From the NCBI GenBank assembly GCA_963721065.1, contig CAVRHO010000002.1, positions 682,001 to 746,000 of the forward strand: a DNA stretch of 64,000 nt, given 5' to 3'. The DNA is from CAWBLP01 sp963721065 (GTDB lineage: Bacteria > Pseudomonadota > Alphaproteobacteria > Acetobacterales > Acetobacteraceae). The position numbers and the translations under genes were made by a program. The notes under the pieces were generated by a model. The model had not been told where the DNA came from, made no database searches, and saw only the letters and a list, made by a program, of their open reading frames with translations. Below, piece after piece: positions 1 through 8,880 of the stretch. Every line of letters begins with the position of its first letter. Within the stretch, counting starts at the first letter, position 1.

Positions 1-4
1 CGGC

Positions 5-1732
5 ATGAGCGACCACCGTAACGGCAACGATGCGACGGGCGACACGAGCGACGTCAACAGGAAGGCCGTGGAGAAGCACAGCCGGTGGCCCGGCTGGATC
101 TGGTCTGTGCCGATCGCGGCGCTGGCGATCGTCGCCTATCTCGGCTTTCAGCAGGTCACCAGCACCGGCCCGAGCGTCACCGTCATCTTCCCGACCGCGG
201 GCGGCATCAAGGCCAACCAGACCAAGGTGGAGTACGAGGGCGCAACGGTCGGCCAGGTCGATACCGTCACGTTCGAAAAGGACCTGCGCCACGTCAAGGC
301 GACGTTGCAGATGAACCCCGACATGGCCGGCCATCTCGGGCCCGGCACGCGGTTCTGGATCGCGGGGCACCCCAGCATCACCGACCTCGCCTCGGTGAAA
401 TCGGTGATCACCGGGCCGCATATCGGCGTGGAACCGCATCCTGGGCCGACGCAGGACCACTATGTCGGCCTGGGCCGCCGGCCGGTGAACGCCAACAACA
501 CCAAGGGGACGCACTACGTGCTGCAGGCCTCGCAGCTTGGCACCATCACCCGCGGCTCGGTCATCAGCTATCGCGACATGAAGGTCGGCGAGGTGGAAGA
601 CGCCACGCTGGAGAAGGACCACAAGCACTTCCGAATCGATATCTTCGTCGATGCCCCCTACGACCAACTGATCCACACCGGAACGCGGTTCTGGGACGCG
701 GGGGCGGTGCAACTGTCGCTGGCAAGCGGCGGTCCGCAACTGGAGTTCCATTCACTGCCGGCGCTGTTCCAGGGCGCGGTGGGCTTCGAGACTCCCGACA
801 GCCCGGCCGCCGGCCCGGTGGCGAAGGATGGCAGCAAGTTTCCGCTGTACCGGTCGAAAGACCGTGCCGAACACGCCGCCGGGACGGACAGCGTCAGCTA
901 TCGCGCGGTGTTCCATGCCTCGGATGCCGGCGGCCTGAAGGACGGCTCTCCGGTGATGCTGATGAACAAGCAGGTCGGCGCGGTCATCGACAGCAGGCTG
1001 CAGTATGATCCGGCGAACGGCCGGCTCGATGAGGTGGTGACGCTGGGGATCGAGCCCTGGCGAATCGCGCTGGCCGGCAAGAAGAGCTGGTCCGGCAATC
1101 CCCGCCAGCAGATGGACGCACTGATGCGCAAGCTGGTGGCGCAGGGCATGCGGGCCACCCTGGGCAGCACGGTTCCGCTGGTGGGTGGGAAGACCGTGAA
1201 GCTCGCCTTCGTGTCCGGCGCGAAGCAGGCCAGCCTGGGCAGCGGCCAGCCGCCGGAACTGCCGACCGGGCCCGAATCCGGCCTGGGCGGCATCCTGACC
1301 ACCGTGGACAACGCGACCTCGGCGATCAACGGCATCGCGGCGAAGATCAACGCGCTGCCGCTGGACCAGATTGCCGGCAACATCAACCAGGTGACGCAGC
1401 GCCTGGCCGGCTTGAGCCAATCGCCCGCGCTGACGCAAAGCCTGCAGGACCTGCACAAGGCAATGGCCAACATCGAGCAGGTGACCGGCAGCGCGAAAGG
1501 CCAGGTCGGCCCGATCCTGCAGGCACTGCGCCAGGCCGCGCACCAGGCGGACGAGGCGGCCCGGTCGGCCCGCAGCCTGGTCAGCAACAACCAGTTCACC
1601 CGCAACGCGCCAGGCACGGCGAGCATCGGCGAGACGCTGTACGAGGTCAGCCGGGCAGCCCGCAGCCTGCGTGCGCTGGCGGACTATCTGGACCGGCATC
1701 CGGCGGCATTGCTGCACGGCCGAGGAGGATAA
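5..1732 (+). CDS. pqiB: PqiB, MCE-domain intermembrane transport protein
   Basis: 575-residue protein of the PqiB/MlaD family, which forms periplasm-spanning tubes carrying lipids between inner and outer membranes. One N-terminal membrane helix (about residues 30-52) follows a short cytoplasmic tail. Three MCE modules follow, near residues 55-150, 165-235 and 295-400, each with a signature such as GGIKANQTKVEYEGATVGQV or GLKDGSPVMLMNKQVG. The tail after residue 430 looks helical and coiled-coil-like, as expected for PqiB. Length is close to E. coli PqiB. The ATG lies 4 bases from the window edge, so the ribosome site and any pqiA upstream are outside. The lipoprotein gene pqiC follows after 5 bp, which supports an operon. 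Confidence 0.9.
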   Translation: MSDHRNGNDATGDTSDVNRKAVEKHSRWPGWIWSVPIAALAIVAYLGFQQVTSTGPSVTVIFPTAGGIKANQTKVEYEGATVGQVDTVTFEKDLRHVKATLQMNPDMAGHLGPGTRFWIAGHPSITDLASVKSVITGPHIGVEPHPGPTQDHYVGLGRRPVNANNTKGTHYVLQASQLGTITRGSVISYRDMKVGEVEDATLEKDHKHFRIDIFVDAPYDQLIHTGTRFWDAGAVQLSLASGGPQLEFHSLPALFQGAVGFETPDSPAAGPVAKDGSKFPLYRSKDRAEHAAGTDSVSYRAVFHASDAGGLKDGSPVMLMNKQVGAVIDSRLQYDPANGRLDEVVTLGIEPWRIALAGKKSWSGNPRQQMDALMRKLVAQGMRATLGSTVPLVGGKTVKLAFVSGAKQASLGSGQPPELPTGPESGLGGILTTVDNATSAINGIAAKINALPLDQIAGNINQVTQRLAGLSQSPALTQSLQDLHKAMANIEQVTGSAKGQVGPILQALRQAAHQADEAARSARSLVSNNQFTRNAPGTASIGETLYEVSRAARSLRALADYLDRHPAALLHGRGG

Positions 1733-1737
1733 GAACC

Positions 1738-2307
1738 ATGCGACGCACCGTCCTGATCCTGGCTGTTCCGCTGCTGCTGGCGGCGTGCGGGTCCAGTCCG
1801 CCGACCCACTTCTACACCTTGCAGGCCGTGCCGCCGGCCGGCGGACCACCGGCGACGCTGAAAGGCAAGCCGATCCAGGTCCGCGATGTGCACCTGCCCC
1901 CCGCGCTCGACCGGTTGCCGATGGTGCTGGAGGGGCCGGGCGCCCAGGTGCAGGTGATGGGCGAGAATCGCTGGGCGGCGCCGCTGAAGGGGCTGATCCG
2001 ACAGACCCTGACGGACGACCTGGGGGACCGGCTGGGTGAGAAGTCGGTCGTAAGCCCCGGCGCGCCAGAGCCGCCCGGCGGCGTGCAGGTGCTGATCCTG
2101 AACGTGCAGCAGTTCGGCGCCGACGCATCCGGCCGGGTGACGCTGGAGACCGGTTGGTCGATGGGGCGCGGGAATCCGCCCAGGGAAGTGCTCAGCCGGA
2201 CCGCGACCGTGCACGTCGATGCGGGCTCCACCCAGCCGGACGCCGTCGCTCAGGCCATGAGCCGAGCCCTGGGCCGTTTGGCCGACCAGATTGCCGGACA
2301 GTTGTAG
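1738..2307 (+). CDS. pqiC: PqiC-type outer-membrane lipoprotein
   Basis: 189-residue lipoprotein. The signal peptide ends in the lipobox LLAAC with the lipidated cysteine at residue 17. The mature part begins GSSPPTHFYTLQ, which is typical of ABC-type transport auxiliary lipoproteins (PqiC/DUF330). In the family, PqiC anchors the PqiB tube at the outer membrane. It starts 5 bp after pqiB, with a GAGGA ribosome site overlapping the pqiB stop region. The later region (about 60-180) matches the family in length and in hydrophobic pattern. The 219 bp that follow, up to the oxidase gene, hold no gene I can support. Confidence 0.85.
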   Translation: MRRTVLILAVPLLLAACGSSPPTHFYTLQAVPPAGGPPATLKGKPIQVRDVHLPPALDRLPMVLEGPGAQVQVMGENRWAAPLKGLIRQTLTDDLGDRLGEKSVVSPGAPEPPGGVQVLILNVQQFGADASGRVTLETGWSMGRGNPPREVLSRTATVHVDAGSTQPDAVAQAMSRALGRLADQIAGQL

Positions 2308-2526
2308 GGGCGGCGCCGGCCGACTCCGGCCGGCGATGCGAGGCGCATCCGCCCGGTGCACGAAAGAACCGGTCGGTCCTGCACCCCGACCTGAGCGAAA
2401 TGCCTTGTCTGGCAGCCGATCTTCCCCATTTCCCTGCGTCGCCCCTTGAACTGCTGCCTGATTTCGTGATGATGCCGTGGCCGCGCCGGGCGGACATACC
2501 CGGCCGCTTTGGGGACGGATGACGTA

Positions 2527-3393
2527 ATGAGCAGCGACGCGCACGGCGCCACGATGGACCACCATGCCCCGACTTTCGAGAACTCGGGGCTGAAACAACC
2601 CTACCACCTCGTCGATCCCAGCCCGTGGCCGATCGTCGGCGCGCTCGGTGGCCTCTGCACCGTGCTCGGCATCATTTTCGTCGCGCATTACGGTAGCTGG
2701 ACGATGCTGGTGATCGGCGCGGTCATCGTGCTGTTCACCATGTTCATGTGGTGGCGCGACGTGATCCGCGAGAGCCGCACGCCCGGCGCCCACTCGCCCA
2801 TCGTTCGCCTGGGCCTGCGCTACGGCATGATGCTGTTCATCGCCAGTGAGGTGATGTTCTTCGTCGGCTTCTTCTGGGCCTATTTCAACTTCCTGATCTT
2901 CCCGGAGACCCAGGGCAACGGCCAGATGGTGTGGCCGCCCAGCAACATCATCACCTTCGACCCGTTCCACCTGCCGTTCCTCAACACGATGATCCTGCTG
3001 CTGTCCGGCTGCACGATCACCTGGGCGCACCACGCGCTGCTGGAGAACGACCGCAAGAGCCTGCTGACCGGCCTGGGCCTGACCATCCTGCTGGGCATCA
3101 CCTTCACCTGCTGCCAGGCGATCGAGTATTCCAGCGCGCCCTTCCATTTCTGGGGCGGCGGCATCTATCCGTCGGTGTTCTTCCTGGCAACCGGCTTCCA
3201 CGGCTTCCACGTGATCGTCGGCACCTGCTTCCTGATCGTCTGCTGGTTCCGTGCCCGCGGCGGGCAGTTCACGCCCGAACGCCACTTCGGCTTTGAGGCC
3301 GCCGCCTGGTACTGGCACTTCGTCGATGTGGTGTGGCTGTTCCTGTTCACCTGCATCTACTGGTACGGCGCCGGCGCAGTTACCGCGGGGTAG
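2527..3393 (+). CDS. ctaE: Cytochrome c oxidase subunit III
   Basis: 288 residues, seven predicted membrane helices, subunit III of an aa3-type cytochrome c oxidase. Diagnostic segments are ASEVMFFVGFFWAYF with the conserved membrane glutamate, the FHGFHVIVGT helix and the C-terminal WYWHFVDVVWLFLFT segment. Subunit III stabilises turnover of subunit I and binds phospholipid. I chose the ATG at 2527, behind a GGGGACGG-like site, over the in-frame TTG at 2509 because homologues start with a short polar tail like MSSDAHG. The gene order subunit III then DUF983 is common in alphaproteobacterial oxidase loci; ctaB, ctaG and ctaD are presumably elsewhere, since upstream is pqi. Confidence 0.93.
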   Translation: MSSDAHGATMDHHAPTFENSGLKQPYHLVDPSPWPIVGALGGLCTVLGIIFVAHYGSWTMLVIGAVIVLFTMFMWWRDVIRESRTPGAHSPIVRLGLRYGMMLFIASEVMFFVGFFWAYFNFLIFPETQGNGQMVWPPSNIITFDPFHLPFLNTMILLLSGCTITWAHHALLENDRKSLLTGLGLTILLGITFTCCQAIEYSSAPFHFWGGGIYPSVFFLATGFHGFHVIVGTCFLIVCWFRARGGQFTPERHFGFEAAAWYWHFVDVVWLFLFTCIYWYGAGAVTAG

Positions 3394-3399
3394 CGGCGC

Positions 3400-3762
3400 A
3401 TGGCCGAACCGGCCGTCTCCGTCTGGCATGCGGCACTGGCCTGCCGGTGCCCGCGCTGCGGGCGCGGCAGGCTTTTCCGTAACCTTCTGGAACTGCGCGA
3501 GACCTGCGAGGTCTGCGGCCTGGACCTGCGGGAGAGCGATGCGGGTGACGGCGCGGCGGTGGGGGCCATCCTGGTGCTGGGCGCGATCATCGTCACGCTC
3601 GCCTTCTGGGTGGAATTCCGCTTCGCTCCGCCGCTGTGGGTTCATGCGGTGATCTGGCCGGTCGTCACCATCCCGCTGGCGGTGCTGATCATGCGTCCGG
3701 CCAAGGCCGCGCTGGTGGCGCTGCAGTACCGGCACCGCGCCTCGGAAATGGGGCTGCACTGA
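3400..3762 (+). CDS. DUF983 family membrane protein
   Basis: 120-residue protein with an N-terminal zinc-ribbon-like part (Cys 15, 17, 20 and Cys 36, 39, in CRCPRCGRGRLF and CEVCGLDL) followed by two membrane helices (about 52-72 and 78-98). This is the DUF983 layout. The family sits beside cox genes in many alphaproteobacteria; a role in oxidase assembly is suspected but I know of no proven function. It begins 7 bp after the subunit III stop, so the two are probably cotranscribed. Confidence 0.85.
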   Translation: MAEPAVSVWHAALACRCPRCGRGRLFRNLLELRETCEVCGLDLRESDAGDGAAVGAILVLGAIIVTLAFWVEFRFAPPLWVHAVIWPVVTIPLAVLIMRPAKAALVALQYRHRASEMGLH

Positions 3763-3775
3763 CAGGGGCTCGTTC

Positions 3776-5395
3776 ATGACACGCATGACCGGCGGCGACG
3801 CCATCGTTGACAGCCTGTTGCGGCACGGCATCGATACCGTGTTCGGCCTGCCGGGCGTGCAGGTCTATGGCCTGTTCGACGCCTTCGCCCGCGCGTCCAA
3901 CAGCCTGCGCCTGATCAATGCCCGGCACGAGCAGACCACCGCCTACATGGCGCTGGGCTATGCCTGCGCGACCGGGCGGCCGGCGGTGTATTCGGTGGTG
4001 CCGGGGCCGGGCGTGCTGAACACCACCGCGGCGCTGGCCACCGCCTGGGGTGTGAACGCGCCGGTGCTGTGCCTGACCGGCCAGGTGCCGAGTGCGATGA
4101 TCGGCAAGCTGCGCGGATCGTTGCACGAACTGCCGGACCAGTTGGCGACGCTGCGCACCCTGCTGAAATGGGCCGAGCGGATCGAGCATCCGAACCAGGC
4201 GCCGTATCTGGTGGCGCGGGCGTTCCAGGAGATGCTGTCCGGCCGTCGCAGCCCGGTGGCGCTGGAAATGCCCTGGGACCAGTTCCCGGCGGTGGCCGAC
4301 ATCACCCCGCAGGACCCGCTGCCGCTGCATCCCAACCCTGTGCCGGACACGGCGAAGATCGCCGCGCTGGCGAAGCTGGTGGAGGGTGCGCGGGCGCCGA
4401 TGCTGTGGGTGGGCGGCGGCGCACTGCATGCCGCGCCGGAGATCCGCGCCCTGGCGGAGAAGATCGGCGCGCCCGTGGTGTCGTTCCGCAACGGGCGCGG
4501 CATCGTGGATGACCGGCATCCGCTGGGCCTGAGCATCGCCGCGGCCTACCGGTTGTGGCAGCAGACCGACCTGCTGATCGCCTTCGGCACCCGGCTGGAG
4601 GTGCCGACCCTGCGCTGGGGCGGTCTGCCCGCGGGGTTGAAGATCGCCCGCATCGACATCGACCCGGCGGAGATGCGGCGGCTGAAGGTGGATATCGGCA
4701 TCGTCGCCGACACCGTCGATGCGGCGCGCGCCCTGACCGCGGCGGTGGCGCCGCGCGAGGACGCCGCCCGTGCCGAGACCATCGCGCGCGCCAAGGCGGA
4801 AGCGGCGGAAGCGATCCAGAAAGTGCAGCCGCAGATGTCGTTTCTGCAGGCGATCCGCGACGTGCTGCCGGAGAACGGCATCCTGTGCGACGAGATGACC
4901 CAGGCGGGCTATGTCTCCTGGTTCGGCTTCCCGTTCCACACGCCGCGGTCGCTGGTCACGTCGGGCTTCTCCGGCACACTGGGTGCGGGCTTCCCGACGG
5001 CGCTGGGGGCGAAGGTTGGGTGTCCGGACCGGCCGGTGGTGGCGCTGACCGGCGATGGCGGGTTCCTGTTCGGCGGGTCGGAGCTGGCGACGGCCATGCA
5101 GCACGGGATCAACCTGGTGACCGTGCTGTTCAACAACGCGTCCTACGGCAACGTGCTGCGCGACCAGCGGCGGCTGTTCGACGGGCGCGAGTCCGGGTCC
5201 GGCCTGCGCAACCCGGACTTCCAGGCCTATGCCCGCAGCTTCGGCGTGCCGGCCTGGCAGGTGCGCGACGCGGACGGTCTGCGCAAGGCACTGACCGAGG
5301 CGCTTGCTGCGGGATCGCCGGCGCTGGTTGAGGTGCAGACCGACATCACCCAGGAATACGCGCCGTGGGAGTTCATTGCGCCGGGGCGGGGCTAG
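3776..5395 (+). CDS. Thiamine-pyrophosphate-dependent enzyme, acetolactate synthase-like
   Basis: 539 residues with the three-domain layout of the acetolactate synthase/pyruvate oxidase superfamily. The N-terminal pyrimidine-binding domain carries FGLPG and the catalytic-type glutamate in NARHEQTTAYMALGYA. The middle domain holds the WVGGGALHA segment. The C-terminal TPP domain has GDGGFLFGGSE followed by NNASYGN, the metal and diphosphate motif. The substrate cannot be read from sequence; it is not an obvious biosynthetic IlvB because no small regulatory subunit lies nearby. ATG at 3776 follows an AGGGG site. Its last 23 bases overlap the 3' end of the opposite-strand antitoxin gene. A distant paralogue lies at 35068-36774. 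Confidence 0.85.
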   Translation: MTRMTGGDAIVDSLLRHGIDTVFGLPGVQVYGLFDAFARASNSLRLINARHEQTTAYMALGYACATGRPAVYSVVPGPGVLNTTAALATAWGVNAPVLCLTGQVPSAMIGKLRGSLHELPDQLATLRTLLKWAERIEHPNQAPYLVARAFQEMLSGRRSPVALEMPWDQFPAVADITPQDPLPLHPNPVPDTAKIAALAKLVEGARAPMLWVGGGALHAAPEIRALAEKIGAPVVSFRNGRGIVDDRHPLGLSIAAAYRLWQQTDLLIAFGTRLEVPTLRWGGLPAGLKIARIDIDPAEMRRLKVDIGIVADTVDAARALTAAVAPREDAARAETIARAKAEAAEAIQKVQPQMSFLQAIRDVLPENGILCDEMTQAGYVSWFGFPFHTPRSLVTSGFSGTLGAGFPTALGAKVGCPDRPVVALTGDGGFLFGGSELATAMQHGINLVTVLFNNASYGNVLRDQRRLFDGRESGSGLRNPDFQAYARSFGVPAWQVRDADGLRKALTEALAAGSPALVEVQTDITQEYAPWEFIAPGRG

Positions 5396-5699
5396 CCGGC
5401 GGCACGTAGCGGGCCACGCTGATTTCGCCTTTGCGCTTCTGTGCCTGCGCGATGTCGAAGCTGTTCTGCATGCGCATGAGCGTCTCCATCGAGACACCGA
5501 ACGCCTTGTCGATTCGGATCGCCATGTCCGGTGAGAGTGCAGCCCGCTCGTTCAGAAACGCCGACAAGGCGGCCCGCGTGACGCCGAGCACTTGTGCGGC
5601 GTCCGTGACCGAGAGACCCAGTGGTTCGATGATCTCCGTCCTGACGAACCCGCCCGGGTGGGCGGGGCTTCTCAAGCGGAAGCCTGTAGTCTCGGTCAT
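5373..5699 (-). CDS. higA: HigA-type antitoxin, XRE-family HTH
   Basis: 108 residues. The segment HPGGFVRTEIIEPLGLS is the signature of HigA antitoxins, and an XRE helix-turn-helix follows (about residues 30-70, with TDAAQVLGVTRAALSAFLN). In the family the protein binds and neutralises HigB and represses the shared promoter. It lies 12 bp downstream of the toxin gene; toxin-first order is typical of higBA. The 3' end runs 23 bp into the convergent TPP-enzyme gene. Confidence 0.9.
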   Translation of the reverse strand: MTETTGFRLRSPAHPGGFVRTEIIEPLGLSVTDAAQVLGVTRAALSAFLNERAALSPDMAIRIDKAFGVSMETLMRMQNSFDIAQAQKRKGEISVARYVPPASPAPAQ

Positions 5700-5711
5700 G
5701 ACCGCGTATTC

Positions 5712-6002
5712 CTAATGATAGTCTTCGTAGTTTCGATCGATGATCTCGATTTCCGCGTGATCCACCTGGAAGGTGACGCGCCAGTTCCTGGTCACCGCCA
5801 AACTCCACGTGCCTTTCCGTGTGCCGGTCAGTTGGTGCGCCCGCCAGCTTGGAACGGCGTGTAGCTCATGCTCATCGGCCATATCCTGCAGGAAAGAGAT
5901 CATCCTCCGTAGCTTGGGAACGGCTGCGGCAGGCAGGCCGGAGGTGTCATCCTGCTCGATGAAACGACGCAGCCCGCGATGCACCACGTTACGGATCTTC
6001 AT
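5712..6002 (-). CDS. higB: HigB/RelE-type toxin, ribosome-dependent mRNA interferase
   Basis: 96 residues, the usual length of HigB. Family features seen are LRRFIEQDDTSGLP near the N-terminus, the central SWRAHQLTGTRKGTWSLAVT stretch and the C-terminal IIDRNYEDYH. Members cleave mRNA on the ribosome. The gene is first of the higBA pair on the minus strand, 53 bp downstream of the SDR gene, so it either has its own promoter there or is read through from the SDR. No mutation of the conserved core is apparent, so the toxin looks intact. Confidence 0.88.
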   Translation of the reverse strand: MKIRNVVHRGLRRFIEQDDTSGLPAAAVPKLRRMISFLQDMADEHELHAVPSWRAHQLTGTRKGTWSLAVTRNWRVTFQVDHAEIEIIDRNYEDYH

Positions 6003-6055
6003 ACGGGTAGATGGTGCGTGTGGCGTATCGCGTCATGCGACGCTATACGCCCGCA

Positions 6056-6904
6056 CTACCCCGGCCAGGCGGCGACATCCTGCGGATGCAGCACAAATCC
6101 TGCCGGCCTTCCGTTGCGCCGCGCGGCCTCGGTCGGCGGCAGCGACGCGTCCCAGGTGTTCGCGTCGAACCGGTAGCCGTTCACCGCATCGGCCTCGGGT
6201 GAGACCACGAACAGCAGCGGCGGCACCATTTCCTCGGGTTCCACCAGGCGCGCGACTTTGCCCTCGCGGCTCCAGTCCCGCATTTCCTGCGCCATGCCGG
6301 GCGTGTTGGCGCCCGCGCCGGGATTGACGATGTTGGCGGTGACGCCGGTGCCGGCGAGTTCCTTGGCCCAGACCTCGGTGGCCATCTCCAGCGCTGCTTT
6401 CGACGCGCCATAGGGCGTGGTGCCGACCCGGTTCATCGTGTCGAGCTTGGTGGTCACGTTGATGATGCGGCCCCATCCCTGCTTCACCAGCAGCGGCGCG
6501 ACCCGCCGAGCCATCTGGTCGGCGGCGATGTAGTTGGTGTCCAGCACGGCCTGGATCACCGCGTCGCGGGCTTCCCAGAACTTCGGGGGTGTTTCGCGGC
6601 GGAAGCGGTCGGGCCAGATCGTGGTGAAGGTCAGGCCGGCGCTGTTCACCAGGATGTCCACCTGGCCGAAACGGTCCAGGCAGGTGGCCAGCACCTGGTC
6701 GCAGGCCGCGGGCTTGCGGATGTCGGCCGCGAGGCAGGCGAGGCGGTCGGCTTCCGGCGGGGTGAGTTGTGCCTGGACCTCGGCGACGTCGCTGTCGATA
6801 TGGCCGACGGCGAGCACGCGCACGCCGCTGCGCACCAGCCCGAGGGTCATGGCGCGCCCCAGGCCGCGCAGGCCGCCCGTCACGATGGCGACACGGTTGG
6901 ACAT
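6056..6904 (-). CDS. SDR family NAD(P)-dependent oxidoreductase
   Basis: 282-residue short-chain dehydrogenase/reductase. The Rossmann motif TGGLRGLG lies near residue 9, NSAG near 90 and the catalytic YGASK near 170; the usual catalytic serine position appears as threonine (NVTTK). Reaction and substrate are not deducible. The open frame extends upstream to 7201, but that extension is low-complexity Ser/Thr/Asn sequence made by a hexanucleotide repeat. The ATG at 6904 is preceded by GAGGAG at good spacing and begins MSNRVAIVTGG, the normal family N-terminus. Confidence 0.88.
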   Translation of the reverse strand: MSNRVAIVTGGLRGLGRAMTLGLVRSGVRVLAVGHIDSDVAEVQAQLTPPEADRLACLAADIRKPAACDQVLATCLDRFGQVDILVNSAGLTFTTIWPDRFRRETPPKFWEARDAVIQAVLDTNYIAADQMARRVAPLLVKQGWGRIINVTTKLDTMNRVGTTPYGASKAALEMATEVWAKELAGTGVTANIVNPGAGANTPGMAQEMRDWSREGKVARLVEPEEMVPPLLFVVSPEADAVNGYRFDANTWDASLPPTEAARRNGRPAGFVLHPQDVAAWPG

Positions 6905-7003
6905 CGGCTGGCACTCCTCGCTGTGGTTGTTGTTTCTGTCGTTGTCGTCGCTTTGGTTATCGGTGCCGTAGTTATCGTTGCCGTGGTTACCGGCGGTGTT
7001 GCT

Positions 7004-7050
7004 GCTGGTGCTGGTGCTGGTGCTGGTGCTGGTGCTGGTGCCGGTGCTGG
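7004..7050. repeat. GCTGGT hexanucleotide microsatellite
   Basis: Six perfect tandem copies of GCTGGT (7004-7039) followed by two imperfect copies, about 100 bp upstream of the SDR start codon on the opposite strand sense. The flanking 6925-7120 is compositionally biased. Because the unit is a multiple of three, copy changes would not shift a frame. I see no gene here. Confidence 0.85.
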
Positions 7051-7220
7051 AGCTGTTGGCGTTGGCGTTGCTGCTGGTGTTGCCGCTCTGCTGCTGTCGC
7101 TGCCGGTGGTGAAAGCGTTGCGGCTGGTATCGTCCGGGGCGCCGGTGGTTACCGCCCGGAACACCTGTTGTTAGCGCCAGGGCCCTGAAGCAGCGGGTCA
7201 ACGCGGCGGCAGAGCAAACA

Positions 7221-7359
7221 ACGTCGTGGTCGGCGAAGGCCGGCCACCAACGGCTGCGTCATGCGGAACGCATCCGTATTCGCCCGGTCGGACCTGAGTG
7301 CACCGGATGCCTGCGGCATGACAAAGCCGTGGGTGGCCGGCCTTCGCCGACCACGACGT
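7221..7359. repeat. Long perfect inverted repeat, 27-bp arms
   Basis: Arms 7221-7247 and 7333-7359 are exact reverse complements (27 bp, core GGCCGGCCTTCGCC) around an 85-bp centre. It lies between the SDR start and the LLM gene stop. A single arm-like half of the same sequence recurs near 31600-31635, and the palindromic core is shared with the repeats at 43102 and 54631, which suggests a dispersed intergenic family. Confidence 0.8.
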
Positions 7360-7555
7360 GGTAGGGCCCGCCTTCGACCGGTCTCGCCACCACCACACGG
7401 CCCGGACGGTTTTCGACCAGCCCGGCCACCATGCGGTACGGACGGCCTTCGACCAGACCCCCAATTCCGAAGGCCGCGGGCCCCATTCCGAAGGGCCGCA
7501 GGCCAACCAGTCCGAAGCCCCCGGGCACAGTGCCGCTCCCGCCGCGCCCACGCGC
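7360..7555. other. Intergenic, no supported gene
   Basis: About 200 bp downstream of the LLM gene stop. It is rich in degenerate GAAGGCCG-like motifs related to the adjacent inverted repeat. Open frames across it encode only Gly/Arg/Pro-biased sequence with no recognisable family, so I call no gene. Confidence 0.5.
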
Positions 7556-8584
7556 TCACCCCGCCTGCCGCAGCTCCGGCTCGGTGCGGAACGCCGGCAT
7601 GACCTCCCGCGCGAAGCGGCGCAGGTTCTCCCGCGAGGTGCCGCCGCCGTTCAGCAACACGTATTCCACGCCCATGTCCCGCAGCGTCTCCAGCTTGCGG
7701 GCGATCTCGTCCGGGCTGCCGTACATCGCGCTGGCGTCGCTCGCCGCGCGCGTGTCGGAGAACGCCATGATGCTGGCGGTGTTGTTGCCGTCCGGCCGTT
7801 GGCTGATCTCGGTCAGCCGCCGCTGCGCCATCACCCGGCGGTCCAGCGCCGCCTCCTTGTCCGCGGCATCGCGCGCCACGTAGAACGCCCGCGCAACGCC
7901 CGCCATCGACGGGTGATAGTCGAAGCCGTTCTTCTCCATCTCCGCCTTGTAAAGGGCGACACGTTCGCCGGCCACCTCGATCGGGCAGAACTGGTCCACC
8001 AGCAGGTGATGCCCGCGCTTCGCCACCCGCCGGATCGAGTCCGGATGCCCGGCGCCCTGCCAGAACGGGGGATGCGGCTTCTGATTGGTGGGCGGCTCCA
8101 CGATGATGTTGTCGAACTGCCAGTACTTGCCGTGGAACGAAAACCGCTCGTTCGACGTCCATGATTTCGTGATGATATCGATCGCTTCTTCAAAACGGTC
8201 GCTTGCTTCCTCCATCGGAATGCGGAAGCTGACGAACTCGTTGTGCCGGTATCCCTTGCCAATGCCGAAATCCAGCCGCCCGCCGGACAGCAGGTCGATC
8301 GTCGCCGCCTGCTCGGCCAGCAGCACCGGGTTGTGCCAGGGCAGCACGATCACCGCCGTGCCCAGCCGCAGCGTGCGGGTGCGGGCGCCGATCCAGGTCA
8401 GGAGATTCAGTGTGGCGGACACCTGTCCGAAGCCGGTGAAGTGATGTTCGACAATGAAGGTGCTGTGATAGCCCAGCGCCTCGGCCTCGATGACGTAGTC
8501 GATGTAGTCCTTGAACCCGGCCGCGCTGTCCACATCGGGTCCACCGCGCTGCGCCGTGGCGGCGCCGAACAATCCGAATTGCAT
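7556..8584 (-). CDS. LLM-class flavin-dependent oxidoreductase
   Basis: 342-residue bacterial luciferase-like monooxygenase superfamily protein (F420- or FMN-dependent TIM barrel). Family marks are MQFGLFG at the N-terminus, EAEALGYHSTFIVEHHF, the strand with RLGTAVIVLPWHNP and DLLSGGRLDFGIGKGY. Such enzymes act with a flavin reductase or a deazaflavin; the substrate is unknown here. The open frame continues upstream to 8860, but ATG at 8584 is preceded by AGGGAGAG and gives the standard start. It is divergent from soeA across a 296-bp gap that probably holds both promoters. Confidence 0.88.
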   Translation of the reverse strand: MQFGLFGAATAQRGGPDVDSAAGFKDYIDYVIEAEALGYHSTFIVEHHFTGFGQVSATLNLLTWIGARTRTLRLGTAVIVLPWHNPVLLAEQAATIDLLSGGRLDFGIGKGYRHNEFVSFRIPMEEASDRFEEAIDIITKSWTSNERFSFHGKYWQFDNIIVEPPTNQKPHPPFWQGAGHPDSIRRVAKRGHHLLVDQFCPIEVAGERVALYKAEMEKNGFDYHPSMAGVARAFYVARDAADKEAALDRRVMAQRRLTEISQRPDGNNTASIMAFSDTRAASDASAMYGSPDEIARKLETLRDMGVEYVLLNGGGTSRENLRRFAREVMPAFRTEPELRQAG

Positions 8585-8880
8585 GCCATCTCTCCCTGGG
8601 TCCAAGGACTGGACTTGCCCCGGACTTTGAGCACCACGGCCCGGTATCGCAAGGGTCTGGCGCGGCGGCGGCGCGTTCGTCGCCCTCAACAGGGCGCGGG
8701 GACTGTCACCCCCAAGGAGCGCGGGGACTCCCCGAGGACGCCACCAGTGGGGCGCCATATCGGTCGCCCCCACCCTGGCCCGCACACAACAATCTGCTAT
8801 GACCAGGGGGTGGAGTCGAAGTCTCTTCTCCACGGGGGCAGACTGGCGCAACGGAGCCACCGGGGCGTCCGACCTCGAAA

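Noticed and set aside
752..2128. Long minus-strand frame opposite pqiB/pqiC
   Set aside because: Arg/Ala-rich shadow frame; the plus-strand frames carry clear MCE and lipobox features.
6905..7201. N-terminal extension of the SDR protein
   Set aside because: The extension is Ser/Thr/Asn low complexity produced by the GCTGGT repeat, and a good ribosome site precedes the internal ATG at 6904.
7259..7528. 89-residue Gly/Val/Arg-rich minus-strand frame
   Set aside because: Its sequence comes from the inverted repeat and its degenerate copies; no signal peptide, ribosome site or family match was seen.
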